A stretch of DNA of 64,000 nucleotides from Mangrovibacterium sp041596335. GTDB lineage: Bacteria > Bacteroidota > Bacteroidia > Bacteroidales > Prolixibacteraceae. A program made the translations under genes and the position numbers. Positions 1 to 8,434 of this stretch are shown in pieces. Numbering within the stretch: position 1 is the first letter of the stretch; each line of letters starts with the position of its first letter. The DNA is taken from the NCBI RefSeq assembly GCF_041596335.1, contig NZ_JBFHIT010000021.1, positions 9,489-73,488 on the forward strand, written 5' to 3'. Under the pieces are notes generated by a model. The model ran no database searches. It worked only from the letters and a program-made list of their open reading frames with translations, and had not been told where the DNA came from.

Positions 1-566
1 GCAGTTGTCAGGTAAGCCAGCGTTTGCGCATAAACAAACCACTCGACCGAAAAGTAGCCACCAAACCAGTTGGTAAACAGCAAAGTCGAACAGAGAATAA
101 TCATTAGGCTTCGATCCAAAACCGACAACAAACTGTCGGTGCGGAAATAGTGCAACGCACTAATATTGGAACGAAGGTAAAGTGTAAACGAAAGCAGAAA
201 CTGATTTCCTGCCAGGAACAACAACAAGTGAATTTGACGCTGATCGTACCCAATGACTATTGCAACAACCGCGCACACAACGCCATAGAAGAGCGCCAGT
301 AAAAATTTCAGGCTAACCAAATAACTCAGATATTTAGGAAGCAGTTGGCGATACCGGGCAATCGCCCGATTATTAAAATTCGTCAGTCCTAAATCGAGAA
401 AAATATTCAATACCAGCGAAAAATTGAACAGCGAAAAATAAAGCCCATAGTCACCGGCTCCCAGCATGTTTTGTACCGTGCGATCAATCCCAAAAATCCA
501 AAATGGCTTTATGAGCAAATTTAAAGCCAGCAACAGTAGTAAATTGGTAAAAAATTTTCGCTTCAA
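1..566 (-). CDS. Polysaccharide flippase (Wzx/MATE-like), N-terminal part
   Basis: The reading frame is open from a TTG at 566 down to the window edge, so about 188 N-terminal residues are visible and the C-terminus lies outside. The start reads MKRKFFTNLLLLLALN and is followed by strongly hydrophobic segments near residues 5-25, 40-60, 80-105 and 110-130, then more. A charged loop with the pattern GIDRTVQNMLGAGDYG after the first helix and a DLGLTNFNNR segment are typical of membrane proteins that flip lipid-linked oligosaccharides. Its role would be export of O-antigen or capsule repeat units across the inner membrane. It is divergent from the glycosyltransferase at 751. Identification is by fold pattern, not by a specific substrate motif. 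Confidence 0.7.
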   Translation of the reverse strand, partial: MKRKFFTNLLLLLALNLLIKPFWIFGIDRTVQNMLGAGDYGLYFSLFNFSLVLNIFLDLGLTNFNNRAIARYRQLLPKYLSYLVSLKFLLALFYGVVCAVVAIVIGYDQRQIHLLLFLAGNQFLLSFTLYLRSNISALHYFRTDSLLSVLDRSLMIILCSTLLFTNWFGGYFSVEWFVYAQTLAYLTT

Positions 567-750
567 GGCGTTTCTTTCTTTAGCAAATTAGGGTCACCGA
601 TCGATTCTTGTTTCCCTCAACACTGGATGCGAAAATGCACCACCGAAGAAATCAGGGCAATAGATATTTCGATCGACATAATTGGCTAAATGTAAAAAAA
701 AATTGGCCAGACTTTGTACATTTGAACAAATCTATTGTAAGCGGCATCGC

Positions 751-1878
751 ATGATAATTGCAGTAAACACCCGGTTTTTATTAAAAGGAAAGTTGGAAGG
801 TATCGGTTGGTTCACCCGTGAAACGTTGCAGCGTATCACCCGAAATCATCCAGAACACCAGTTCATCTTTATTTTTGATCGTCCATACGACGAAGAATTT
901 ATCTTTTCCAATAATATTACGCCAGTTGTGGTATCGCCACAAGCCCGCCATCCATTGCTCTGGTATATTTGGTTTGAAGTTCAAATTCCGCGAATCCTGC
1001 GCAAATACAAAGCCGATCTGTTCCTGTCGCCCGATGGCTACTTGTCGTTAAGCACCCGGGTAAAGCAATTGGCTGTTATTCACGACATTAATTTTGCCCA
1101 TCGTCCGAACGACTTGCCTCGTATTTACGCAAGCTATTACAACTATTTTTTCCCAAAATTTGCCCGCCGGGCTGCCCGCATTGCAACTGTCTCCTATTAC
1201 TCAAAAGAAGATATTGTTCGCCTTTATAATGTAAAAGCTGAAAATATCGACGTGGTCTACAACGGTGTCAACCAATTGTACACACCAACCAACAGCGACC
1301 AACAAACAGAAACGAAAGCCAAATATTCCGACGGACTGCCCTATTTCTTGTATATCGGCTCACTGCATCCCCGCAAAAATATTTGTGGACTGCTCCGTGC
1401 TTTCGACGCGTACCGAACAGCCACCGAACGTCCTACAAAGCTAATTATCACCGGCGATGCCATGTTTAAGACCGATGATATTGTAAAAACATACGAGGGA
1501 ATGCGCTACCGCAAAGATGTTGTTTTTACCGGCCGCTTGAGCACCAAGGATCTGCATCAGGTTTTAGGCGCCGCATTGGCGCTAACCTTTGTGCCATTCT
1601 TCGAAGGATTTGGCATCCCGGTGATTGAAGGAATGAGTGCCGGAATTCCGGTTATTTGCTCGAACACCACCTCGCTACCCGAGGTTGGCGGCCATGCAGT
1701 ACTTTACGCCGATCCTTTTGCCATATCACAAATTAGAGACGCCATGATCCGCATTGCAGAAGAAGAAAGCCTGAGGCAAAGTCTAATTGAAAAAGGACAA
1801 AAACAGCAACAAAAATTCACTTGGGACAAAACCGCCGAAATGCTTTGGGGAAGCATTCAGATTTGCCTGAATACTTGA
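751..1878 (+). CDS. Family 4 glycosyltransferase
   Basis: Predicted retaining GT-B glycosyltransferase of 375 residues, acting at the cytoplasmic face in polysaccharide or glycolipid assembly. The N-terminal half carries a GIGWFTRETL segment. The C-terminal half begins near residue 200 with YIGSLHPRKN, and the GT4 signature EGFGIPVIE (an E-x7-E pair near residues 286-294) follows, then NTTSLPEVGG. The frame also opens earlier at 682, but the ATG at 751, directly before the beta-strand IIAVNTRF, gives the normal family start. A flippase gene diverges upstream and rnhB follows after 11 bases, so it may share a transcript with rnhB. Sugar donor and acceptor cannot be read from the sequence. Confidence 0.85.
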   Translation: MIIAVNTRFLLKGKLEGIGWFTRETLQRITRNHPEHQFIFIFDRPYDEEFIFSNNITPVVVSPQARHPLLWYIWFEVQIPRILRKYKADLFLSPDGYLSLSTRVKQLAVIHDINFAHRPNDLPRIYASYYNYFFPKFARRAARIATVSYYSKEDIVRLYNVKAENIDVVYNGVNQLYTPTNSDQQTETKAKYSDGLPYFLYIGSLHPRKNICGLLRAFDAYRTATERPTKLIITGDAMFKTDDIVKTYEGMRYRKDVVFTGRLSTKDLHQVLGAALALTFVPFFEGFGIPVIEGMSAGIPVICSNTTSLPEVGGHAVLYADPFAISQIRDAMIRIAEEESLRQSLIEKGQKQQQKFTWDKTAEMLWGSIQICLNT

Positions 1879-1889
1879 TTTGAAATTTA

Positions 1890-2501
1890 ATGATGATAAA
1901 TAAACTGCAATTATTCCTGGAAGAAGGACGCGTTGAAGCCGGCTGCGACGAAGCCGGAAGGGGTTGTCTGGCCGGACCTGTAGTAGCTGCTGCCGTTATT
2001 CTGCCAGCTAATTTTAAGAACGAATTGTTGAACGACTCGAAAAAACTGAGCGAAAAACAGCGTTACCTTCTGCGCCCAGTCATTGAACAAGAAGCGCTCG
2101 CTTTTGCCGTCGGTATCGTCAGTCATACCGAAATCGACGAAATCAATATTCTCAACGCTTCCTTTTTGGCCATGCACCGGGCTGTTGATCAACTGAAAAC
2201 AAAACCCGAACATTTACTGATCGACGGCAACCGATTTAAGGCTTACCCCAACATTCCACATACCTGTGTTGTAAAAGGCGATGGCAAACTGTTGCCGATT
2301 GCTGCCGCATCTATTTTGGCCAAAACTTACCGCGACGATATAATGAACGCGCTACACAATCAATTTCCCGACTACGCTTGGGATCGAAACAAAGGCTATC
2401 CAACCCAGGCTCACCGAAAAGCCATTGCTCAAATCGGGGTTTCACCACACCACCGATTGACCTTCCGTTTGCTCGACGATCAGTTAAAATTAGGATTGTA
2501 G
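1890..2501 (+). CDS. rnhB: Ribonuclease HII
   Basis: Cleaves the RNA strand of RNA/DNA hybrids and removes single ribonucleotides misincorporated in DNA. The protein has 203 residues, normal for the family. The N-terminal signature DEAGRGCLAGPVV (residues 20-32) supplies catalytic Asp20 and Glu21; LIDGNRF near residue 112 and TYRDD near 148 provide the remaining acidic residues. The C-terminal stretch GYPTQAHRKAI is also conserved in the family. Two consecutive ATG codons at 1890 and 1893 are possible starts. It lies 11 bases after the glycosyltransferase gene. Together with rnhA at 29.5 kb the genome encodes both RNase H types. Confidence 0.96.
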   Translation: MMINKLQLFLEEGRVEAGCDEAGRGCLAGPVVAAAVILPANFKNELLNDSKKLSEKQRYLLRPVIEQEALAFAVGIVSHTEIDEINILNASFLAMHRAVDQLKTKPEHLLIDGNRFKAYPNIPHTCVVKGDGKLLPIAAASILAKTYRDDIMNALHNQFPDYAWDRNKGYPTQAHRKAIAQIGVSPHHRLTFRLLDDQLKLGL

Positions 2502-2569
2502 CCGTACCACTTCCTGACCAAGGGGTTGGTTAAATGCCATTTATCACCTTTTTAAAGCACTCATTGCTG

Positions 2570-2577
2570 TAATTTTG
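2570..2577 (+). promoter_or_regulatory. Candidate -7 box for kbl
   Basis: TAATTTTG matches the Bacteroidota -7 consensus TAnnTTTG and lies 24 bases before the kbl ATG. I see no clear TTG at the usual -33 distance. Confidence 0.45.
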
Positions 2578-2601
2578 TAAGAATCAAAAAAACTTCTGAC
2601 C

Positions 2602-3789
2602 ATGTACGGAAAAATAAAACAAGACCTTCAGAATACCCTGGAAGAATTGAAAGCACAGGGTTTATACAAAACAGAGCGAATCATCACCTCATCACAGAGT
2701 TCGAACATTAAAGTTGGAAACCAACAAGAAGTGTTGAATTTTTGCGCTAACAATTACCTGGGTCTGGCCAACCACCCGGATGTGGTAAAAGCAGCTCAGG
2801 AGATCATGAATGACTGGGGTTTTGGCTTGTCGTCGGTTCGGTTTATTTGTGGCACGCAAGCCATACACAAAGAACTGGAACAGAAGACATCGGAGTTTCT
2901 GGGAACAGAAGACACCATTCTGTATTGCGCAGCATTTGACGCTAACGGAGGCGTTTTTGAACCTTTGCTAGGCGACGATTCAGCTATTATTTCCGACGAG
3001 CTAAACCATGCTTCCATCATCGATGGGGTCCGTTTGTGCAAAGCACAGCGCTTCCGGTACAAACATTCTAACATGGAAGAATTGGAGCAATGCCTGAAAG
3101 ATGCGCAACCGGCCAAATACCGGATTGTTGTCACTGATGGGGTGTTCTCCATGGATGGCGATTTGTGCAAACTGCCGGAAATTGTCGCCCTATGTGATAA
3201 ATACGATGCGCTGGTGATGGTTGACGACTCGCATGCCTCGGGCTATATTGGTGATACCGGACGAGGTACCGCCGAACATTTTGGGTTGCTGGGTAAAATC
3301 GACATCATTACAACCACTTTTGGCAAAGCACTGGGCGGTGGAAACGGTGGATGCACATCAGGGCGCAAAGAAATTATCGAGCTATTGCGCCAACGCTCAC
3401 GGCCCTATTTATTCTCCAACACACTGGCTCCGGCCACTGTTGGCGCCACTTTAAAAGTACTGGACATGCTTACCAGCTCGTCCGACCTTCAGCATAAAAC
3501 CATGAAAAACGCCAACCATTTCCGCAGCAAAATGGAAACTGCCGGTTTCGACCTGGTGAAAGGTGAAACGGCCATTGTTCCGGTGATGTTGTATGACGCG
3601 CCACTGGCTGTGAAATTCGCCGACATGCTGCTAAAAGAAGGCATCTACGTGATTGGGTTTGTATATCCGGTTGTCCCAAAAGGAAAAGCCCGGATCCGCG
3701 TTCAGCTGTCGGCAGCCCACACTGCCGAACAAGTCGACCGGGCCGTTGCTGCATTTATTAAAGTAGGAAAAGAGTTGAAAGTTATTTAA
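2602..3789 (+). CDS. kbl: Glycine C-acetyltransferase (2-amino-3-ketobutyrate CoA ligase)
   Basis: PLP enzyme that cleaves 2-amino-3-ketobutyrate with CoA to glycine and acetyl-CoA, the second step of threonine breakdown through threonine dehydrogenase. Its 395 residues match the family length. The N-terminal NFCANNYLGLANHP motif, the VDDSHASGYIG segment (Asp and His holding the cofactor) and TTFGKALGGGNGG, with the Schiff-base lysine near residue 243, identify the alpha-oxoamine synthase family. The start MYGKIKQDL is typical of Kbl rather than of BioF or ALA synthase. Threonine dehydrogenase (tdh) is not adjacent. The gene stands alone between its own -7 box and a terminator. Confidence 0.92.
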   Translation: MYGKIKQDLQNTLEELKAQGLYKTERIITSSQSSNIKVGNQQEVLNFCANNYLGLANHPDVVKAAQEIMNDWGFGLSSVRFICGTQAIHKELEQKTSEFLGTEDTILYCAAFDANGGVFEPLLGDDSAIISDELNHASIIDGVRLCKAQRFRYKHSNMEELEQCLKDAQPAKYRIVVTDGVFSMDGDLCKLPEIVALCDKYDALVMVDDSHASGYIGDTGRGTAEHFGLLGKIDIITTTFGKALGGGNGGCTSGRKEIIELLRQRSRPYLFSNTLAPATVGATLKVLDMLTSSSDLQHKTMKNANHFRSKMETAGFDLVKGETAIVPVMLYDAPLAVKFADMLLKEGIYVIGFVYPVVPKGKARIRVQLSAAHTAEQVDRAVAAFIKVGKELKVI

Positions 3790-3810
3790 CACATTCACGA
3801 TAAGCTACCG

Positions 3811-3847
3811 AAGGGCTGTTCCATGAAGGGACGGCCCTTTGTTATTT
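3811..3847 (+). terminator. Terminator after kbl
   Basis: AAGGGCTGT pairs with ACGGCCCTT (one G-U pair) around a short loop and is followed by a T-rich stretch, 22 bases after the kbl stop. Confidence 0.75.
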
Positions 3848-3896
3848 AGAGGCCCCGATACTTTTCGAACAAAAGACAAAATAGTCTTCATACTAA

Positions 3897-3927
3897 TTGA
3901 CTTTGGTTCTGCAATAGGTTAACTTTG
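3897..3927 (+). promoter_or_regulatory. Bacteroidota promoter of the amidase/DUF4230 operon
   Basis: A TTG at 3897-3899, a 20-base spacer and TAACTTTG at 3920-3927 form a good -33/-7 pair for the Bacteroidota primary sigma factor. The likely amidase start lies 69 bases downstream of the -7 box. The promoter follows the kbl terminator, so the five-gene operon is probably transcribed independently. Confidence 0.65.
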
Positions 3928-3995
3928 GTCACCAACAGCACTTTACGTTCAGTAAATTTTCGGATTTTCCAACAGAAACCTAATTGCAATACCTC

Positions 3996-4829
3996 ATGAA
4001 TGAATTAGCTCTGGTAAACCACAAACTCGCCGGCGACCGGGTTATCCCGATGAATTGCCCCAAGAACTTCGACAAATTCACGCCCGGCATGCCCGATACA
4101 ATCATTATCCACTATACTGCAGGCCGCGATGCGCTCTCATCGGCGGAATACCTTCGCAAAGACGACATTAAAGCGTCAGCCCACCTGATTATCGGGCGCA
4201 ATGGCGAAATCTACCAACTGGTCGATTTTAACACCGTGGCATGGCATGCTGGAGAAAGCCAATATGCCGGCCGAACCTTTTTTAACCGGTACTCCATTGG
4301 CATAGAGCTCGACAATGCCGGTCGACTTGAAAAAGTGGGCACGGAATTTCAGGCTTGGTTTGGGAAAAAGTACCAACAAAACGATGCTTTACTGGCCGTG
4401 CACCGAAACGAAAGTCACCCAACCTGGTGGCACACATACACACCTGAGCAGATTGAAGCCTGCCGACAGGTTTGCGACCTGTTGATAAAATCTCCGGCCT
4501 ACTCAATCTCCAGCATACTTGGGCACGAGGAGATTGCACCAGGCCGTAAAACCGACCCGGGGCCTGCCTTTCCGTTGGATAAGTTCAGATCCATGTTGCT
4601 GTTCCAGAACCGAACCGATGAACCAATTCAGTTGGCTATGGAAGGCAAAGTAGTGAATGCCGATCTTTTGAACATCCGACAGGATCCATCGATTGAAGCA
4701 AAGAAAGTAGCGCAGCCCCTGAAAACCGGAACCGAAGTAACCGTACTGGAAGAAAAGAATGGTTGGTACCGGGTTGAAACAAAAATTACCGGCTGGGTAA
4801 GCAAAGGTTACATTGAAACGAAACAATAA
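3996..4829 (+). CDS. N-acetylmuramoyl-L-alanine amidase with C-terminal SH3b domain
   Basis: Predicted zinc amidase of about 277 residues that cuts between MurNAc and L-Ala in peptidoglycan. The Amidase_2 (T7 lysozyme/PGRP-like) domain covers about residues 25-195: IIIHYTAG gives the first zinc His, and GHEEIAPGRKTDPGPAF gives the late His and Asp. A bacterial SH3 domain, with LNIRQDPS and GWVSKGYIE, covers about residues 215-275 and probably binds the wall. There is no signal peptide, which is usual for phage endolysins and unusual for housekeeping amidases. A TTG at 3984 is an alternative start. The stop is 2 bases before the next gene, the first of four membrane-linked partners in one operon. 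Confidence 0.85.
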   Translation: MNELALVNHKLAGDRVIPMNCPKNFDKFTPGMPDTIIIHYTAGRDALSSAEYLRKDDIKASAHLIIGRNGEIYQLVDFNTVAWHAGESQYAGRTFFNRYSIGIELDNAGRLEKVGTEFQAWFGKKYQQNDALLAVHRNESHPTWWHTYTPEQIEACRQVCDLLIKSPAYSISSILGHEEIAPGRKTDPGPAFPLDKFRSMLLFQNRTDEPIQLAMEGKVVNADLLNIRQDPSIEAKKVAQPLKTGTEVTVLEEKNGWYRVETKITGWVSKGYIETKQ

Positions 4830-4831
4830 GC

Positions 4832-5548
4832 ATGAAACGTTTTCTTTTACTCATCATCGTTGCCGGGCTATGTTTTCTGGTTATACTGTTTGTAAGTAAA
4901 CCAGAAATGCTGACTGACGTCTGGATTTGGCTGGTTGGGCTGAGCGGTCTGATCGTGAAAGGATCTCAGACTCTGGTAGCCTACCTAAAAGATCAGCTGT
5001 ACTATGACGAAAGACAGGAAAACAAGCAATCGGAGACGCCAGCCATTCCGGACAACTTCGTAGGAACTACCTTAAAAATGATCCGGATTTCGGACGATGG
5101 AGACACAACACTCGGCCTGCTTTTCATCAACAATCAGTTTTATTGCTACACCCTCGAAGACAGTGGCAAACGGGTTAACAATCCAACTGAAACCCGTATT
5201 CCTGCCGGAACTTACCCGATTCGACTCAGTTCATCCACCGATGAAATGACCCAAAAATATAAAACCCAATACCCCGATTGGTTTAGCACACATCTGCAAG
5301 TACAGCAGGTTCCGGGCTACCCTTCGGTGTACATTCATCAGGGCGGAAACCACCAGCATACCTCTTCGGGCGGCATTCTGGTTTCCGACAGCGTTCAAGG
5401 CCAATGGAAGCACGCGGAGTTGACCAATTCACTACTCACCTTTAAACGACTTTATAAGTTTATTAACGATGAGATGGCAACCGGAACGGCTTATCGGATA
5501 ATGATACTCGACGAACACTGGATCAACAAATTAAACCCAGCATCATGA
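4832..5548 (+). CDS. DUF5675 family protein with N-terminal membrane anchor
   Basis: A 238-residue protein with a hydrophobic helix at residues 4-22 and a second one near 30-45, a short charged linker, then a DUF5675-like domain from about residue 72. Diagnostic pieces are YCYTLEDSGK, a TRIPAGTYPI strand, PSVYIHQGG and the conserved GGILVSDS near the end. The function of DUF5675 is not established; it is often seen in phage-related or cell-wall contexts of Bacteroidota (recollection, not checked here). The gene follows the amidase by 2 bases and its TGA overlaps the next ATG by 4 bases, so translational coupling is likely. The domain would sit on whichever side of the inner membrane the two helices dictate. 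Confidence 0.7.
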   Translation: MKRFLLLIIVAGLCFLVILFVSKPEMLTDVWIWLVGLSGLIVKGSQTLVAYLKDQLYYDERQENKQSETPAIPDNFVGTTLKMIRISDDGDTTLGLLFINNQFYCYTLEDSGKRVNNPTETRIPAGTYPIRLSSSTDEMTQKYKTQYPDWFSTHLQVQQVPGYPSVYIHQGGNHQHTSSGGILVSDSVQGQWKHAELTNSLLTFKRLYKFINDEMATGTAYRIMILDEHWINKLNPAS

Positions 5549-6330
5549 CGACAGATAATCGAATTGAAAAAAGTATCGTGAACAAAAAGAAACTGAACTA
5601 CATCTTCCTTGGATGTATGATTTTAGTTGAATTTCTGATACTTGTGGCACTGATTACAATTTTGATCAAACTCTGGTGCCTTGGCATGGAAGGACCTGAT
5701 TCTATCAAACATTTCTATAGCATGTGCGCAATGGGACTGATGCTGTTGTGGATTGGCATTTTGATCGCATACTACGCATGGGCCATCTATTTTTACAATA
5801 TCAACATGGGGTTGACCAATCAGGATTGGGCTGAAATAAGAGAACGCAGAATGTATGTTCCGGAAGGGCAAACCGACGAGCCGACCGAAAATCCGAATGC
5901 CGGTCAAACGCTGGGACTACCGCCGGGAACGGTGCGCGGAACAATTGCGCTAACACTTCTGATCTGCGGCATTGCGCTGGCAATCGCTTCATTAGGGTTT
6001 GATTCGAGTATCAAAGCAAACACTTTCTTGGTCGATAATTTCGATTTCTTCAAAACCGCTTTCCTTATGATGATCGCATTCTACTTTGGAAATAAAGCGC
6101 TGGAAAGCATTGGCTACAAAAGCAGGCGAACAATTGGCCCTCCCGGAAATGAACAGACGCCTGAAAACAGTTCAACCCAAAACCCGAAACCGTCGGGAGA
6201 TGCGCCGCTATCGCCAGTTACACAAGCCGCCAGCATAAAAAAGAATGAACTGAAACAAACCACCTTACTGAACCCGGAAGACCTATCAACCGGAAGCGAC
6301 GACTTTGACAATCCGAAAGCGGTGCAATAA
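5545..6330 (+). CDS. Four-helix membrane protein of unknown function
   Basis: A 261-residue protein not assigned to a named family. Four hydrophobic helices are visible: about residues 18-42, 53-82, 128-152 and 165-188. The third starts with the motif LPPGTVRGTIALTLL and the fourth ends with AFYFGNKALESIGY, a pairing I associate loosely with uncharacterised small membrane proteins. From about residue 195 the tail is rich in Pro, Ser, Thr and Asn and looks disordered. It overlaps the DUF5675 gene by 4 bases and lies 2 bases before the DUF4230 lipoprotein gene. A holin-like pore role would fit the operon, but this is inference only. Confidence 0.65.
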   Translation: MTTDNRIEKSIVNKKKLNYIFLGCMILVEFLILVALITILIKLWCLGMEGPDSIKHFYSMCAMGLMLLWIGILIAYYAWAIYFYNINMGLTNQDWAEIRERRMYVPEGQTDEPTENPNAGQTLGLPPGTVRGTIALTLLICGIALAIASLGFDSSIKANTFLVDNFDFFKTAFLMMIAFYFGNKALESIGYKSRRTIGPPGNEQTPENSSTQNPKPSGDAPLSPVTQAASIKKNELKQTTLLNPEDLSTGSDDFDNPKAVQ

Positions 6331-6332
6331 TT

Positions 6333-6932
6333 ATGAGTCACCTAAAACTCACATATTTACTCATGATCCTTTTGGCTCTCAGTTCGTGCGAACGAAACAA
6401 GCGCCACATGGTGGTCAGTAAAATACAGAGTACCGCCAAACTGGCAACCACCGAAACTGTCATCGATAAGATTGTGATTGGTGGTAAAAGCCGGCGGGTG
6501 TTCGGTATTATTAATGTGAGCAATGCCGAGTTTGTTGCCTACACACAAGCCGTTGTGAAAACAGGCGTAGACCTGACCAAACTGAAGAAAAATGACATCC
6601 AAATTGACCATCGGACGATTGAAATTAAACTGCCGGCCGTTGAAGTGCTCGATTTCAGCTTTCCGTTCGACAGCTTCCGGATTGATCCGATCCTCACCGA
6701 TGACGACATTTTCAACCGAATTGATGTGATTGATCAGGAGTTCTACTACCGAAAAGCTGAACTCGATATTCGCGAAAACCTTCAGCACATGGGCATCAGG
6801 GAGCAGACCGAAACAAATACCCGAAAAATGTTGGAAACCCTGCTTAAAAATATGGGCTACCGCGAAATCTACATCAGCTTCTCCGATTCCGGAAAGTTCA
6901 TTCAGAAAGTCAACCTGAAAATAACCGACTGA
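6333..6932 (+). CDS. DUF4230 domain lipoprotein
   Basis: A 199-residue predicted lipoprotein. The N-terminus carries a short hydrophobic stretch and the lipobox LSSC with Cys19, so the mature protein would be membrane-anchored on the periplasmic side. Residues 35-195 match the DUF4230 pattern: VKTGVDLTKLKKNDIQID, then IEIKLPAVEVLDFSFPFD. This family is distantly like stomatin/TgpA-type scaffolds by shape, but its role is unknown. It sits 2 bases after the four-helix membrane protein gene, and its TGA overlaps the next ATG by one base. A second DUF4230-like protein follows, which suggests the two form a complex. Confidence 0.75.
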   Translation: MSHLKLTYLLMILLALSSCERNKRHMVVSKIQSTAKLATTETVIDKIVIGGKSRRVFGIINVSNAEFVAYTQAVVKTGVDLTKLKKNDIQIDHRTIEIKLPAVEVLDFSFPFDSFRIDPILTDDDIFNRIDVIDQEFYYRKAELDIRENLQHMGIREQTETNTRKMLETLLKNMGYREIYISFSDSGKFIQKVNLKITD

Positions 6933-8386
6933 TGGGATTCCTTAAATCCATATCCGCTACAGCCAGTCTGATTTTTCAGATCGTATTGGTCGTGGCCGCT
7001 GTTGCCGCTTTTTCGTATTTCGACCCATTTGAATTGCTCGCTCCCACTAAACGAACCTTGAAAAACACGCCAATTCAGGTGCAAAGTATTAAGGAAATTG
7101 GCCAGCTGATTACGGCTGAATATTACGGAGAAGTAATCGGCTCACTCGATGAATTACTTACCCGCGAAGCTCTCAATGAAATTGATAGTTTCAACTACCA
7201 GATTGATGCCCTGCATGATGATTTTGTGGATGCGATCGATTCAATTGCTGCACGAAAAATCAAACGCAACGATATTTACCCGGCCTTTTCCGACGAATAT
7301 GAAGATCTACTGGCAGATAGCCTTTTCGATTTTTACGCCTATTTTATCAACGAAAAATTGAAAAACAGAAACTATACCCGGCGTGAGATCAACAAAAAAC
7401 TCAGCAACGATGATACCAAAAAGTTAATTCGCGATCTGGGTCTTGAGCGCAAAGATCGACTTCGTGAAGATTTGCATTCCATCAGCACTGCCGAAATCCA
7501 GGAAAATTTTCGTTACAGCACCAAAAAACTACAGACCAAGCTTGCAAAGAAACGCAGACTGGTGATTCTTGGACGTGGATGGGTGAAAGCCGGATTTGAT
7601 TTTGGCTCATTCACCGAGAAAAATTTCATCTACGACGGGCTGCATAAACGCGCCATCTTTATCGGGTTGCAACCCGAAATACTGGTTGCAACAATCAATC
7701 CGTGGTTTATTCCGGAAGAAGGTGTGGAAGGATTTGAGTTTGTGATTGTTGAGCGAAAGGTGAAAAACGACCCGGAGTGGACCAAGCGCGTGAAGCAACT
7801 CTGCCTGGATAAACTAACGGCACAGGCAACCCGCAAAAACATATTAGACCAAGCTCAAACCAATGCCGAATTTCATTTAAAAAATCTATTCAGCCTGTTG
7901 GCTGGCGACCAGATTGAAGACATTCGATTCTTCACCGACTACCTCGACTACTCGCTGGGCGCTCTGCTCAACGATTCGGTATTGCGCGACGATGAGTTGC
8001 CATTGGTGGAGGAAATGATTGCCGAAGCACGCATCCGCGATGGCCAGGATTTTAAACCGATCAACTGTCAGATCTTTTTAGACAGCCTGCGGCATGCCGA
8101 AAAAACAGTCAGAAATTGTTCGTTCGAGCTTAATGCAAAATCCGGCATCTTGTTCAAAATCCTTCAGGATCAGAAGATCGACTCGGCCGACATTCGATAC
8201 TTCGAGGCATTGAAAGATTCGACCTTCTACGATATGGTTTGGTTTGAATGTTTCAGAGAGAACAAAAAAGAGGCATTCACCAGCTATCATTCAAAAACAA
8301 ACACAGCGGTAATCGGCGACTTAAACCGGATTAGGCAAAGCCTGAAACTGCCGGTTGACAGCACACTCTTGGACTATCTTCGATAA
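6932..8386 (+). CDS. DUF4230-like membrane-anchored protein
   Basis: A 484-residue protein with a single N-terminal transmembrane helix (about residues 9-27) and a long extracytoplasmic part. The PIQVQSIKEIGQLITAEYYG segment near residue 50 and a later VILGRGWVKAGFDFG followed by IFIGLQPEILVATINPWFIPE resemble the split halves of the DUF4230 fold, separated here by a charged helical insertion at about residues 75-200. The C-terminal third (about 310-484) matches nothing I recognise. It is the last gene of the five-gene operon and its stop codon lies inside the terminator stem. The same fold in two consecutive genes points to paralogous partners. Confidence 0.6.
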   Translation: MGFLKSISATASLIFQIVLVVAAVAAFSYFDPFELLAPTKRTLKNTPIQVQSIKEIGQLITAEYYGEVIGSLDELLTREALNEIDSFNYQIDALHDDFVDAIDSIAARKIKRNDIYPAFSDEYEDLLADSLFDFYAYFINEKLKNRNYTRREINKKLSNDDTKKLIRDLGLERKDRLREDLHSISTAEIQENFRYSTKKLQTKLAKKRRLVILGRGWVKAGFDFGSFTEKNFIYDGLHKRAIFIGLQPEILVATINPWFIPEEGVEGFEFVIVERKVKNDPEWTKRVKQLCLDKLTAQATRKNILDQAQTNAEFHLKNLFSLLAGDQIEDIRFFTDYLDYSLGALLNDSVLRDDELPLVEEMIAEARIRDGQDFKPINCQIFLDSLRHAEKTVRNCSFELNAKSGILFKILQDQKIDSADIRYFEALKDSTFYDMVWFECFRENKKEAFTSYHSKTNTAVIGDLNRIRQSLKLPVDSTLLDYLR

Positions 8387-8426
8387 ACAAATGGCCGGAC
8401 ATTGCTGCCCGGCCATTTGTTTATCG
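8381..8426. terminator. Bidirectional terminator, perfect 18-bp stem
   Basis: CGATAAACAAATGGCCGG (8381-8398) is perfectly complementary to 8409-8426 with a 10-base loop. The stop codon of the DUF4230-like gene is inside the left arm, and the convergent tolC-like gene ends 9 bases past the right arm. A- and T-rich flanks on both sides allow termination in both directions. Confidence 0.85.
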
Positions 8427-8434
8427 ATGTATTT

